From contig NC_030681.2 of NCBI RefSeq assembly GCF_000004195.4, forward strand, positions 90,899,681 through 90,963,680: DNA of 64,000 nt, in the 5' to 3' direction. The notes beneath the pieces are model-generated. The model saw nothing but the letters and a program-made list of their open reading frames with translations, was not told the DNA's origin and made no database searches. The position numbers and the translations under genes were made by a program. This stretch comes from Xenopus tropicalis. Its lineage: Eukaryota > Chordata > Amphibia > Anura > Pipidae. Below are positions 63,560-64,000 of this stretch, in pieces. Each line of letters opens with the position of its first letter. Positions within the stretch are counted from its first letter, which is position 1.

Positions 63560-63928
63560 TTAAAGAGATACTGACACCAGAAATGAAACCTTTTTAACAT
63601 CTATCATAACATTGTCTTTGCATGAGCTTTATAATTTTGCCAAAAAAGTATTTTCTGATGTTTTCCCATTCCTTATCTAATCCCCCATGTTCTTCTATGA
63701 GGGGGCGGCCATATTTGTGCAGCAGAAGCCCATTAGCATTAGAAGATATAACTGACAGGTTGAAAAGGGACAGTCAGGTTGGCAAAACAGTCAGGTTTAG
63801 GAACTTCAAGCAACAATTACATACAAAACCAGCCCTAACAGTGAAAAAATATCAACATGACCTATAGGTAACTTTTTATGTAGATTCATAATTTGAAAAG
63901 TCATTTTTTTGTGTCAGTATCACTTTAA
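63560..63928. mobile_element. TTAA-type MITE (AAAGAGATACTGACACCAG ends)
   Basis: TTAA at both ends. Inverted termini 'agagatactgacaccag' and 'gtgtcagtatcacttt'. Contains 'tatgagggggcggccatatt'. 369 bp, non-coding; an 81-codon frame inside is meaningless. Confidence 0.8.
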
Positions 63929-64000
63929 TAGCATAAAACAATGATTTTAAAATTTATTATGCAAGTTAAAAACAAAATCAATTGATTTAGATTAAATGAT

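Noticed and set aside
1..64000. A novel multi-gene system or second gene within the introns.
   Set aside because: No other frame has a recognisable domain, and everything coding is explained by col12a1 or by transposon-derived sequence.

Overview
The window is part of one large vertebrate gene on the + strand, plus the repeats in its introns. I read 29 coding exons between 6063 and 62268. Every one has GT-AG borders and a compatible reading frame, with no frameshift or internal stop. Together they encode about 1,776 residues in the order FN3-1, vWA1, FN3-2, vWA2, FN3-3 to FN3-8, vWA3, FN3-9 to FN3-12, and the first half of FN3-13. This order of fibronectin type III and von Willebrand A modules is specific to the collagen XII alpha-1 chain (col12a1). 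Collagen XIV, the closest relative, lacks the vWA2 and vWA3 arrangement. Col12a1 is a FACIT collagen: a secreted homotrimer that coats collagen I fibrils in dense connective tissue. The signal-peptide exon lies upstream of 6063 and I could not find it. The rest of the FN3 array, vWA4, the TSPN domain and the collagen triple helix lie beyond 64000.

The introns point to a pipid frog, Xenopus, most likely X. tropicalis. They are AT-rich and full of short inverted-repeat transposons whose ends I recognise from memory as frog families: the CAGGGCCGGA and TAGGGATGTAGCGAAC hAT-type elements, TTAA-flanked elements ending in AAAGGAACAGTAACACC or AAAGGAAAACTATA, the TACAGGTATGGGATCC element, and the foldback element ending GGGCCTGATTCACTAAAGGG. 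No repeat library was run, so the species call is an inference.

Layout: 1-6062 is intron or 5' flank. 6063-13032 is a dense block with FN3-1, vWA1 in three exons, FN3-2 in one exon and vWA2 in one 603-bp exon. 13660-18054 holds FN3-3 to FN3-5, one exon each. 18055-32507 is a 14.45-kb intron. 32508-39140 holds FN3-6 to FN3-8. 44932-53823 holds vWA3 in four exons spread through repeat-rich introns, which include a complete 1.6-kb Tc1-like transposon with one nonsense codon in its transposase. 55631-62268 holds FN3-9 to FN3-13, two exons per domain plus a 27-bp linker exon. 62269-64000 is intron.

All domain borders are phase 1, the signature of exon shuffling. The block of 15 exons from 6063 to 39140 is 3,483 bases (1,161 codons) and phase-symmetric. 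It corresponds to the part skipped in the short (XIIB) isoform known from other vertebrates. I found no second gene, RNA gene, CRISPR array or new system. The more unusual points are an RGN triplet where I recall mammals having RGD, the intronless vWA2, the 27-bp exon, nested and foldback transposons, and a LINE remnant about 58 bp upstream of a vWA1 exon.
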